A stretch of DNA of 64,000 bases from Sediminibacterium sp. (lineage in GTDB: Bacteria > Bacteroidota > Bacteroidia > B-17B0 > Aurantibacillaceae): contig JASGCO010000018.1 of the NCBI GenBank assembly GCA_030054095.1, forward strand, positions 19,597 to 83,596. Reading direction: 5' to 3'. Position 1 is the stretch's first letter. Each line of letters starts with the position of its first letter. Positions 9,378 to 16,908 of the stretch are shown in pieces. The position numbers and the translations under genes were made by a program. The notes below the pieces were generated by a model, which saw nothing but the letters and a program-made list of their open reading frames with translations, did no database searches and was not told where the DNA came from.

Positions 9378-12355
9378 TATAATTTAATGTTGAGTTGTAT
9401 GGTTGTTCCTTTACCTGATTCGGAAGTGATGGAAAGGTAAGCGTTAATTTCTTTAGCTCTGCTCTTCATGTTGTGTATGCCATTTCCTTTAACAGGTGCC
9501 AATTCGTCAAATCCACAACCATTATCTTTCAGTTTAAAGGCAAAGTAGCGTTCACCGGTTTCAATCACAATATTTACATTGTTTGCGCCGGAGTACTTGG
9601 CAGTATTATTCACCGCTTCTTTAAAAATTAAGTATAGGTGATATTTTATCCTGTTGTCCAGTATCCGGTCGGGGAATTGTTCCGGCAGATCTAATGTGTA
9701 GTGTAATTGTGCGGCTTCCAATGTTTCTGAAGCAAAGCGGGCCATACGCTTGCAAAGTTCCTGCAATGAGTCAAATTGCGGGTTGATGTTCCAGATAATG
9801 TCATTGATTGTATCGTTAATTTGAACAGAATAACGGGAAATGTTTTCCAGGGCCGGCTCAGGGTGTTGTTTTTGTTTTTCAATCAGCATTCTTGCCATGA
9901 TGTGAATACTGCTGACATTGGCACCTAATTCATCGTGCAAATCTCTTGAAATTTGATTGCGTATTCGTGTAAGCCGCTGATGCTGTTTGTATCTGTAAAA
10001 TATAAATGCAGCCACAATTCCTGAAACACCAATAAGTAAGAGTAACCAGAATCGCCAGGTGGTGTAAAATGGTTCTTTGATAAAAAAATGTAAGTGTTTT
10101 ATTTTTTCTGAGCGTTTTCCCTGACTGTTAAATGACCATATTTTAAGTTCATAATGGAATGGTGGTAAATTAAATAGTTTAATTTGGCCATCGCTGATTT
10201 CAACGGGTGTGGTGTCCGGATAATTCAATTGGTACAGCCATTTGTTTCGGGTTGCGTCCGGAAAACTCAATGCCCCCATAAAAAGAGAGATGTTATTTTC
10301 TTTATAATCAAGGAAAAAGGTATCTGTCACCGTGAGGCGTTTTTTTCCATTAATCAGTATGTATTCAGGTGTCAGTGAAGGAGTGAGCGGGTTCATAAAT
10401 TTAAGTCGGGGCGCATGTACCAGAAAGTAATTCGAAACGGTTCCAATCAGGAGTTGATTTGTGGAAAACGTTAATTGATTAAACCACTTTTGCGGATAGT
10501 TTTCGTAGGTGCAGATACGGGAACTTTGTTTCTGATGAATAGCGTATCGGTAGAGCCCTTCCGGTGTAGTGTAGTATAAATTGGTTCCGTCCGCAGTCGA
10601 ACAGTTTTCAATCTCGTCACCCTCCAGGCCATCCTGTGTTTTAAGCCACCGGAATTTTTCCGGATGATTGATGTCGCACAGGAAAAGGCCGCGACTGCTG
10701 GCAATAACTACTTCGCTGCTACACCTTGCCAGACTGTGGTAGTCAATGGGTTTCGCTAGTAGCGTGTCAGGCGCGGAGTAAAGGTGTTTCAGGGAAGGCC
10801 ATTCGTAAACATCCCAACCATTGAAAAAACGAAGTACCCATAATTTGTCGCGGTAGAGTAATACATCTTTGCATATTTTTTTTTCAGTATCTGCTTTGTT
10901 GTTTACGCGTTCGTCAAAAACGAATTTGTTTTCCCGGTGGTTATATATCACAAGGCCGTTGAAGGTACAAATACCGGTTAGTTGTTCTGATAGTATTTTG
11001 GCCTTTATCGTTTTTTCAGAAAAGTGTTGTTTGCCTGTTAAGAAGGGATGAAGAGATCTGTGTTCTGTTGAAAACAAAAACAGGCCATCGTCACCTGCAA
11101 TCAGAAAGTCTTTCCCTGAGGGCTCAATAGCGTTGATGCGCCCGTGTTTGAACTGCGGCGGACGTGATAAAAGTTGAGTTGTCGTATTTAATGCGGAATG
11201 CAGGAATAAACCGTGATGTTCAGTTCCGATCAGGAACGTGTATTCATCAATAGGTTGAACACAATTAAAAACACTTCCGGCAGGAATGACTGGGTTATTG
11301 TAAAAATAATAAAAGCGGGTGTTTTGCGCAGAGGGGTGAAAGTAACTAAGTCCCATGCTGGTGCCTGCCCAGAGTCCGGCGTTGTTATCGCTGCAAAGGG
11401 TGGTAATGTGATCGGATAGAATACTGCCAGGATTATTATGATCAGCACGAAATTGCCAGGTTTTCCCACTGCTTATACTTTTGCAGTAAAGACCCTGAGT
11501 ACTTGTTCCTGCAAAGAGGAAGGTTTCGTTTTTTATCTGGTATAAAGTGGCGCAGGTGAAAGTGATTTCTTTTTCTGGAGATGGATTGAAAAAACAGGAA
11601 GCGGTATTACTTTTAACAGCGTATTTCAGAATGCCCTTGTTCTTTGTGCACAAAAGCAGTGTGTCTTTTGAGAAGGAGCTAATGGATGTAATGATAATCT
11701 GTTGCGGTTTCCCTTCCAGATAAATACTATTGTTATAGATTAGTGTCTTGGTTTTTGGGTTTATATAAATAAGGCTTGGATTATCTTCGGGACATGCCCA
11801 GATGCCTCCATTAGCATCTTTGAAAATACAGGGAAACGAATTACGTTCACTTTCTTTGTAATGTTTTAGTGTGGTTAGGGTACTTCCATTGGTTCTATAT
11901 TGGTCTAAGCCGGTCCAGGAAGAAATGATCAGTTCGTTTTCGGTAACCGGACTTATTTTTCCCCATCCCTTCACGGGTTCTTTAAATGATAGCAAAGAGT
12001 CAGTTTCCGGATAATAGACGGCAACGCCTCCATCCGTATTTATCCAGATATGACCTTTCCTGTCTTCTTCTATGTCTGTTACCCAGTTTGCGGGTAAAGT
12101 GTGGTGTTTGGGACGCTGTTGGCGGAAGTACTGCCAGTTAGTACCATTAAAGCGGGTAAGCCCATTAAACGTTGCTATCCACATGTATCCTTTCCTGTCT
12201 TGCAATACATCATAACAGTAATTGGAAGACAAACCGTTTTTCATGGAGTAGTTTCTGAAAGTAGCATTGCTGAGAATAAAGTCGTTCTCAGATATTTGTC
12301 CAAATACAGAAAAGACGCTTAGAAAAAAAAGAAGACTATATTTATATGAATGCAA
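9377..12355 (-). CDS. Two-component propeller sensor histidine kinase
   Basis: A 992-residue membrane sensor kinase. After a signal peptide (KYSLLFFLSVFSVFGQ), residues ~30-660 form Reg_prop-type beta-propellers (LQDRKGYMWIATFNGLTRFN, DRKGHIWINTDGGVAVY, DNNAGLWAGTSMGLSYF). A Y_Y_Y domain (~665-750) and one membrane helix (FWLLLLIGVSGIVAAFIFYRY) follow. The cytoplasmic kinase is of the HisKA_3 type: SRDLHDELGANVSSIHIMA carries the phospho-His, then N box EAVNNTAKYSGA and G box DNGCGFDE. It should phosphorylate the adjacent NarL-type regulator in response to a periplasmic signal. There is no fused receiver or AraC domain. The start is a TTG; no in-frame ATG gives an intact signal peptide, and a -7 element lies 16 nt upstream of it. 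Confidence 0.92.
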   Translation of the reverse strand: MHSYKYSLLFFLSVFSVFGQISENDFILSNATFRNYSMKNGLSSNYCYDVLQDRKGYMWIATFNGLTRFNGTNWQYFRQQRPKHHTLPANWVTDIEEDRKGHIWINTDGGVAVYYPETDSLLSFKEPVKGWGKISPVTENELIISSWTGLDQYRTNGSTLTTLKHYKESERNSFPCIFKDANGGIWACPEDNPSLIYINPKTKTLIYNNSIYLEGKPQQIIITSISSFSKDTLLLCTKNKGILKYAVKSNTASCFFNPSPEKEITFTCATLYQIKNETFLFAGTSTQGLYCKSISSGKTWQFRADHNNPGSILSDHITTLCSDNNAGLWAGTSMGLSYFHPSAQNTRFYYFYNNPVIPAGSVFNCVQPIDEYTFLIGTEHHGLFLHSALNTTTQLLSRPPQFKHGRINAIEPSGKDFLIAGDDGLFLFSTEHRSLHPFLTGKQHFSEKTIKAKILSEQLTGICTFNGLVIYNHRENKFVFDERVNNKADTEKKICKDVLLYRDKLWVLRFFNGWDVYEWPSLKHLYSAPDTLLAKPIDYHSLARCSSEVVIASSRGLFLCDINHPEKFRWLKTQDGLEGDEIENCSTADGTNLYYTTPEGLYRYAIHQKQSSRICTYENYPQKWFNQLTFSTNQLLIGTVSNYFLVHAPRLKFMNPLTPSLTPEYILINGKKRLTVTDTFFLDYKENNISLFMGALSFPDATRNKWLYQLNYPDTTPVEISDGQIKLFNLPPFHYELKIWSFNSQGKRSEKIKHLHFFIKEPFYTTWRFWLLLLIGVSGIVAAFIFYRYKQHQRLTRIRNQISRDLHDELGANVSSIHIMARMLIEKQKQHPEPALENISRYSVQINDTINDIIWNINPQFDSLQELCKRMARFASETLEAAQLHYTLDLPEQFPDRILDNRIKYHLYLIFKEAVNNTAKYSGANNVNIVIETGERYFAFKLKDNGCGFDELAPVKGNGIHNMKSRAKEINAYLSITSESGKGTTIQLNIKL

Positions 12356-12371
12356 CGTATCAGATGAGTTT

Positions 12372-12379
12372 CAAAGGTA
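12372..12379 (-). promoter_or_regulatory. -7 element of sensor kinase operon (TACCTTTG)
   Basis: On the minus strand TACCTTTG ends 16 nt before the TTG start, supporting that start codon and a leader of about 12 nt. Confidence 0.55.
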
Positions 12380-12439
12380 TTAAAAATCGCAGGGTATAAA
12401 ATCACCAAATCAGGTGATAGGCAAAATTATGCAGTGGGT

Positions 12440-12447
12440 TACCTTTG
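12440..12447 (+). promoter_or_regulatory. -7 element of GH5 gene (TACCTTTG)
   Basis: An exact TAnnTTTG match ending 18 nt before the ATG at 12466. It lies 61 bp from the divergent -7 element of the sensor kinase operon, so the two promoters share one upstream region. Confidence 0.55.
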
Positions 12448-12465
12448 TAACATAAATACGTAACT

Positions 12466-13767
12466 ATGAAGAATCTTTATCTCAGTTTTTTGTTAGCTTT
12501 TAGTCTGAATTATCTGCCGGCCCAGGTGAGTAATTTTATTCACACCAGTGGAAAGTACATATTAGGCCCTTGTAATGATACATTAACATTAAAAGGCATC
12601 AATTATGCGCCTTACAACTGGGGATATACACTTAGTGACCTCAAGATTGACCAGATTGCGCAGACGGGGGCAAATGTGGTACGCCTGGCTTGGTACTGGA
12701 GTAATCCGGGAGCCAGTGTTTATTATAATTATGTGGCATTAGATAGTGCACTCAGTAAATGTAAACAATACAAGATGATTGCTATTGTAGAGTTACATGA
12801 CTTTACCTGTGCCAACAATCATACTAATCTGCTAAATGGTTCAGGCTGGTGGACAAACAGTTCTGTGTTTCCGCTCCTGACTAAATATAAACAAAATGTT
12901 ATTGTAAATATTGCAAATGAAGCATTACAGGTAAACTGGACCTCTAATCCTGCCACAGCATTAACGGCTTATAAAACTACTTACCAAACCATTATTGGTA
13001 ACTTGCGTAATGTGTCGGGATTTGACTTCCCTTTAATGATTGATGCTCCTGATTGCGGACAAAACTCTGATGCTTTTATAACCAGTGGCACGGCTGCGAG
13101 TTTAATTACCGCCGATCCCAAACATAATCTGATATTCAGTGCTCATGCATATTGGTATGGTTACGCGAATAACGATAGTTTACAAATGGCAACGAAAATA
13201 AATAATGTGTTGACGCAAAATATCCCATTTGTACTGGGCGAAATAGCCAATCAACAAGATGATGTAACAATGTGTCAGTATAATCTGAACTATAAGCCTC
13301 TGCTTAAATTTTGCCAACAGAAAAAAGTCGGCTGGCTGGCCTGGAGCTGGGATCATGATGGTTGTCCTAATCGTCAGGTATCAACAAATGGTATGTTTAA
13401 CAGCCTGAGTACTTATGGAAACGATATTGTAAATAACCCGGCGTATGGTTTATTAGCGACTCCTACCCCTAAAAGTCAGTACTTGCTGACAAATGGCGCC
13501 TGCCTTACGGCAACACTAAATGAAAATGATTTAACCGGGAAGGGAGTACAAGTGTATCCAAATCCGTCTAAAGGCGATTTTCGTATTAGCGGCGAAACGG
13601 AGGAGATAAGTGTACGCTGTAAGGACCTTTCAGGGCATGAAATGCCATTGGTGGCGATTAGCCCTCAACAGTATAAACTCCTGGCTGCGCCCGGTGTTTA
13701 TGTTTTAGAGATGCTTAATAAACACAACGGGTACAGGCAGGTTATAAGATTTGTGAACATGGAGTAG
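12466..13767 (+). CDS. Secreted GH5-type glycoside hydrolase with T9SS type A domain
   Basis: A 433-residue extracellular glycosidase, probably a cellulase, mannanase or related beta-glycanase. A signal peptide (MKNLYLSFLLAFSLNYLPAQ) precedes a (beta/alpha)8 domain at ~25-345. Landmarks of clan GH-A are LKGINYAPYNWGY, GANVVRLAWYW, IVNIANEAL (Asn-Glu, candidate acid/base) and PFVLGEIAN (Glu, candidate nucleophile), then WLAWSWDHDGC. The C-terminal ~75 residues (GVQVYPNPSKGDFRIS ... APGVYVLEMLNKHNGYRQVIRFV) are a type A sorting domain. The gene stands alone, with no SusCD pair or other glycosidase nearby, so the substrate cannot be inferred from context. It shares a divergent promoter region with the sensor kinase, which might regulate it. 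Confidence 0.87.
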   Translation: MKNLYLSFLLAFSLNYLPAQVSNFIHTSGKYILGPCNDTLTLKGINYAPYNWGYTLSDLKIDQIAQTGANVVRLAWYWSNPGASVYYNYVALDSALSKCKQYKMIAIVELHDFTCANNHTNLLNGSGWWTNSSVFPLLTKYKQNVIVNIANEALQVNWTSNPATALTAYKTTYQTIIGNLRNVSGFDFPLMIDAPDCGQNSDAFITSGTAASLITADPKHNLIFSAHAYWYGYANNDSLQMATKINNVLTQNIPFVLGEIANQQDDVTMCQYNLNYKPLLKFCQQKKVGWLAWSWDHDGCPNRQVSTNGMFNSLSTYGNDIVNNPAYGLLATPTPKSQYLLTNGACLTATLNENDLTGKGVQVYPNPSKGDFRISGETEEISVRCKDLSGHEMPLVAISPQQYKLLAAPGVYVLEMLNKHNGYRQVIRFVNME

Positions 13768-13907
13768 AACTATTCTCTGTTTTGTATAAAGCAGTTGGTA
13801 AATCAGGCACGATCTGTACAAACGGCAGAATGAAGAAGGTTTTTGGTTAATTGGAACAATGTAAAAAGATTGTCTTATCTTCATTGTACACCAACTATGA
13901 CCAAAAC

Positions 13908-15095
13908 ATGACGCAACGTGTCGGTTTAAATAAAATACCAGAAAGGCGAGCCGGTGAACCGGTAGTTAAAAGTGCCCCGAGCACTAACCGGAGTGCTATT
14001 CTGTTTAATGATAATCGCCCTTACGCGCAGGAGCAGCAAAGTATTCAGCGGATGGCGACAAATAGCCATAGGGTGCAGCAACAACAAACCGTTCAGTTAA
14101 TGGTTAATGCTTCGCAACCTGTACAAAGAGCAACAGATGAAGATGGAAACATCTCCTTCCCTCCTGCAGAAAGAGTAAATCTTGATGCTATGATGGCTGC
14201 AAATGATATAGATCCAAATAATTTTTCGGCGGCAGATTATACTCATCTTCAGGGACTTCACGCGGCATTGGTGGCGGCAGTAGTTGCGGATGCGGATTAT
14301 GATGTGACGGACGATTATTACGCGATTCTGGAGTATAGTGAAGATCATTCATTGGAGGCGGGACGTCCGGAATGGAATACGGCTGTTGAGGCGGGAGCGG
14401 ACCATTATGAAGCTGCCGCACCTGCGGCAAGAACGTATCAGGCATCGGCTCAGGCCACCTGGCCGGGTAGAGCCGCTATGCCGGCAGCGTTTACGCAAGC
14501 TATTACGGCTAAAGTAGCACAGAGGGTAGCTCAACGTGCCGCAGCTATTCAGGCAGCGTATCAGGCCTATCAGAATAATGGTCGGCTTTTGCCGGGTACA
14601 ATAAATGCTATTCGTCTGAATTTAGGGGCCGGAGCTGATTTAGCGACGGTTCAGGCCCGTTTGGCACTGGTTTATGGGCGGCAGTGTACCATAACCCGGC
14701 AAAACTGGTTGCAACATTTAGGAATAGCCGGTCAAGCCATTAATGGAACTGCTAATTTGCATTTTACAACGTTTAATGATGCGGTTACTACACCGGCAGG
14801 ATTAAGAGTGGATCAGAACACCGCAAATCAACTTTGTGACGCTTTATTTACCGGTGTTGGTGCAGAAGCGCGACTACACGCTACGTTAGTGGTAGGCGTT
14901 AATCGTTACCATAAATACTGGGGCGGGGTCTATTCTGCTAATCAGGGAGGAATGAGTGTGGCCGAAAGAGGACAACTGGATGGGGAGTATAACAGGATGG
15001 TAGCACATGTCACGGCGTTGGTAACTACTGCCAAAAACAATCATGGTCGTGTATCAGATAATGCTAACGGACAACAGAATGATGTTGGACCTTAA
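13908..15095 (+). CDS. Protein with eCIS/DUF4157-type N-terminal leader, Ala-rich body
   Basis: A 395-residue protein of unknown function. The frame extends to a TTG at 13851, but the ATG at 13908 is the better start. Residues ~28-75 carry NDNRPYAQEQQSIQRMATNS, followed by RVQQQQTVQLM and PVQR. This DNRP...Q..IQ.M..NS..VQQ pattern is, to my knowledge, typical of the disordered N-terminus of DUF4157 and other candidate cargo proteins of extracellular contractile injection systems. The HExxH metallopeptidase-like DUF4157 motif itself is absent. The rest is Ala/Gln-rich and mostly helical, with few hydrophobic stretches, no signal peptide and no T9SS domain. A short region (ARLHATLVVGVNRYHKYWGG) looks folded. 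No sheath, tube or baseplate genes are in the window. The leader assignment is pattern recognition; any toxin activity is inference. Confidence 0.55.
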   Translation: MTQRVGLNKIPERRAGEPVVKSAPSTNRSAILFNDNRPYAQEQQSIQRMATNSHRVQQQQTVQLMVNASQPVQRATDEDGNISFPPAERVNLDAMMAANDIDPNNFSAADYTHLQGLHAALVAAVVADADYDVTDDYYAILEYSEDHSLEAGRPEWNTAVEAGADHYEAAAPAARTYQASAQATWPGRAAMPAAFTQAITAKVAQRVAQRAAAIQAAYQAYQNNGRLLPGTINAIRLNLGAGADLATVQARLALVYGRQCTITRQNWLQHLGIAGQAINGTANLHFTTFNDAVTTPAGLRVDQNTANQLCDALFTGVGAEARLHATLVVGVNRYHKYWGGVYSANQGGMSVAERGQLDGEYNRMVAHVTALVTTAKNNHGRVSDNANGQQNDVGP

Positions 15096-15133
15096 TTTAC
15101 TTAACAGAACAAATGAAGTATGATAGGGCTGCG

Positions 15134-15397
15134 CTATTTCGCTTTTGGCTTATCCTTATCTTTGTCCATGGTTTTCTTTTCCTGAGGGGTTATCGCTTCT
15201 GCTTTGCAATGTTTGCAGGGGTCGTAATGTCCCTTCTTAGCTTCATCAAGGGTAATCCCTTTTTTCCCGGTTTTAGCCAGATCACAGTTTTTAGCATGGT
15301 ACTTTTTACCATTTTCGGTAACGTAAACCGTTTGCGCGTTTAATTTACCAGCTATTATTATGGTGGTAAAAGCAACAGTCAGGATAAATTTTTTCAT
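15134..15397 (-). CDS. Small exported protein with His/Cys zinc-ribbon-like motif
   Basis: An 87-residue protein with a signal peptide (MKKFILTVAFTTIIIAGKLNAQ). The mature part has VYVTENGKKYHAKNCDLA, then GHYDPCKHCKAE: an H-x3-C...C-x2-C arrangement that resembles the short metal-binding module found in Ada-like proteins and at the ends of some secreted nucleases. The last 20 residues are Lys/Asp/Pro-rich. A structural metal site is likely; function is unknown. It is followed on the same strand by nothing, and lies 13 nt downstream of the lipoprotein gene, so the two may be co-transcribed. Confidence 0.75.
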   Translation of the reverse strand: MKKFILTVAFTTIIIAGKLNAQTVYVTENGKKYHAKNCDLAKTGKKGITLDEAKKGHYDPCKHCKAEAITPQEKKTMDKDKDKPKAK

Positions 15398-15410
15398 AGT
15401 ATCAGTAGTT

Positions 15411-16400
15411 TTAATATTTAGGGATCATTCCCCTTATGCCCATATCAACCGGTAACTCGCCGATTTCTGGTTCAAATAAGCCATCAGCAGAGAGTTCTTT
15501 CCATTCAAAACTTTTATTGGTACTTAACGAAACGGTAATGATAATATCCTGCGTTTCATTTCCTGTGATTGCCAAAGGTTGTTTAAGGCCAGCGGCTGTG
15601 CTGAAAAATTCACCCGTTACAACGCAGGACCCTGCCGGAATGGGAGAGGAAGGGTTAGGATTAACAACAGTAGTAGCTCCCGCGGCATTTTGTCCGTCCA
15701 GTTTAATGGGTACGCCAAGCACATTGGTGTAAAATCCCCAGTAACCCTGAGGGTGGTTTCCTGGACCTCCTCCCGCCGTTGGGGTCATAACGGCATTGCC
15801 TTTTACTTTATATTTTGTAACGTAGGTATTGAATCCTAAAAATGAGGCAATGGTACCGTTAATGGTGCCAACAGAACTATTGCGTACGGGAATATCATAA
15901 TTCTGATAAGCCAGAGATACACGCAGCCATTTATAAGTTCCGGCCACCTGGCTTAAGGGAACAGAATAAAACACCTCATTTTCTTTAACCACTACCGATT
16001 TACAGAATGTAATAGCATCACTGCCGCCACAATTGGTTTCTTCGGCTCTGTAAAGCACTTTGCCACTTCCAAGCGGGGTTAAGTCGGCAGGCGCCAGTTC
16101 AATATAATGCGCGCTCATGCCATTAAATTTGGGCGAGTACGCGGCATTACCCGGTGCCACTACCGTAGGTTGACCAATATTGTTTAATCGTACTTGTGTG
16201 CTGTCGAATTTGAATTTAAAAATAAGACGTGGTCCTGAACCAGAAGAAGGTGTAAATACTGTGTCCGGAAACGTACAAGTAGGGCAACCATTGCCACTTG
16301 CGCCAGTTGTTGACGTAGGTGTTGGGGCCGGATCTTCGTTTTTTTTTGTGCAGGAGGTTAAAATACCAACTGCTGTTAAAAGGAAAAATAATTGTTTCAT
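15411..16400 (-). CDS. Hypothetical lipoprotein
   Basis: A 329-residue protein whose first residues, MKQLFFLLTAVGILTSCTKK, form a signal peptide with a lipobox (LTSC), so it should be a lipid-anchored envelope protein. A Thr/Ser/Pro linker and a CPTC motif (residues ~39-42) follow. The remainder, with RLIFKFKFDSTQVRLNNIGQ, YIELAPADLTPLG and GYWGFYTNVLGVPIKLDGQN, looks like an all-beta domain. Such proteins occur in several Bacteroidota, but I do not recognise a characterised family. It is divergent from dtd, with only 32 nt between the two starts, so the two promoters overlap. Confidence 0.75.
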   Translation of the reverse strand: MKQLFFLLTAVGILTSCTKKNEDPAPTPTSTTGASGNGCPTCTFPDTVFTPSSGSGPRLIFKFKFDSTQVRLNNIGQPTVVAPGNAAYSPKFNGMSAHYIELAPADLTPLGSGKVLYRAEETNCGGSDAITFCKSVVVKENEVFYSVPLSQVAGTYKWLRVSLAYQNYDIPVRNSSVGTINGTIASFLGFNTYVTKYKVKGNAVMTPTAGGGPGNHPQGYWGFYTNVLGVPIKLDGQNAAGATTVVNPNPSSPIPAGSCVVTGEFFSTAAGLKQPLAITGNETQDIIITVSLSTNKSFEWKELSADGLFEPEIGELPVDMGIRGMIPKY

Positions 16401-16432
16401 TTTTGATGAGATACAGTAAATTTATAAAAAAT

Positions 16433-16882
16433 ATGCGAATAGTTATTCAACGCGTGAGTTCGGCATCTGTAAGTGTATCAGGACAGGTATTGGGTTCAAT
16501 TGGAAATGGACTTGTCGTGCTTTTGGGCATCGAAGAAACCGACACGCAAAAGGAAGTAGATTGGTTAGTTCAAAAACTGATTAATATGCGTTTATTTGCT
16601 GATGAAGCCGGAAAGATGAATAAATCGGTGATGGATAACAACGGTGAAGTGTTATTAATTAGCCAGTTTACTTTATTTGCAGATATTAAGAAGGGAAATC
16701 GTCCTTCCTATCTCCGCGCGGCACGACCAGAAAAAGCCATTCCGCTTTATGAGTATTTTATCAGTAAACTAAACGAACGGATGGGAAAGCCCTGCAAAAC
16801 AGGAGTGTTTGGCGCTAATATGCAGGTAGAGTTAGTTAATGATGGCCCGGTTACGATAGTGGCCGATTCAGAAAACGAGTAG
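16433..16882 (+). CDS. dtd: D-aminoacyl-tRNA deacylase
   Basis: A 149-residue cytoplasmic proofreading enzyme that hydrolyses D-aminoacyl-tRNAs, and glycyl-tRNA(Ala). It starts with the family's MRIVIQRVSSASV and contains the two active-site motifs: SQFTLFAD (residues ~80-87, SQxT) and NDGPVTIV near residue 140 (the Gly-cisPro motif). KKGNRPSYLRAARPEKA lies between. Length is normal. The longer frame to 16319 would add 38 residues unlike the family and overlap the divergent lipoprotein gene, so the ATG at 16433 is chosen. It is a single gene facing the TonB receptor gene tail to tail. Confidence 0.96.
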   Translation: MRIVIQRVSSASVSVSGQVLGSIGNGLVVLLGIEETDTQKEVDWLVQKLINMRLFADEAGKMNKSVMDNNGEVLLISQFTLFADIKKGNRPSYLRAARPEKAIPLYEYFISKLNERMGKPCKTGVFGANMQVELVNDGPVTIVADSENE

Positions 16883-16908
16883 TTTAGTAAAGTATTCATT
16901 ACTATAAG

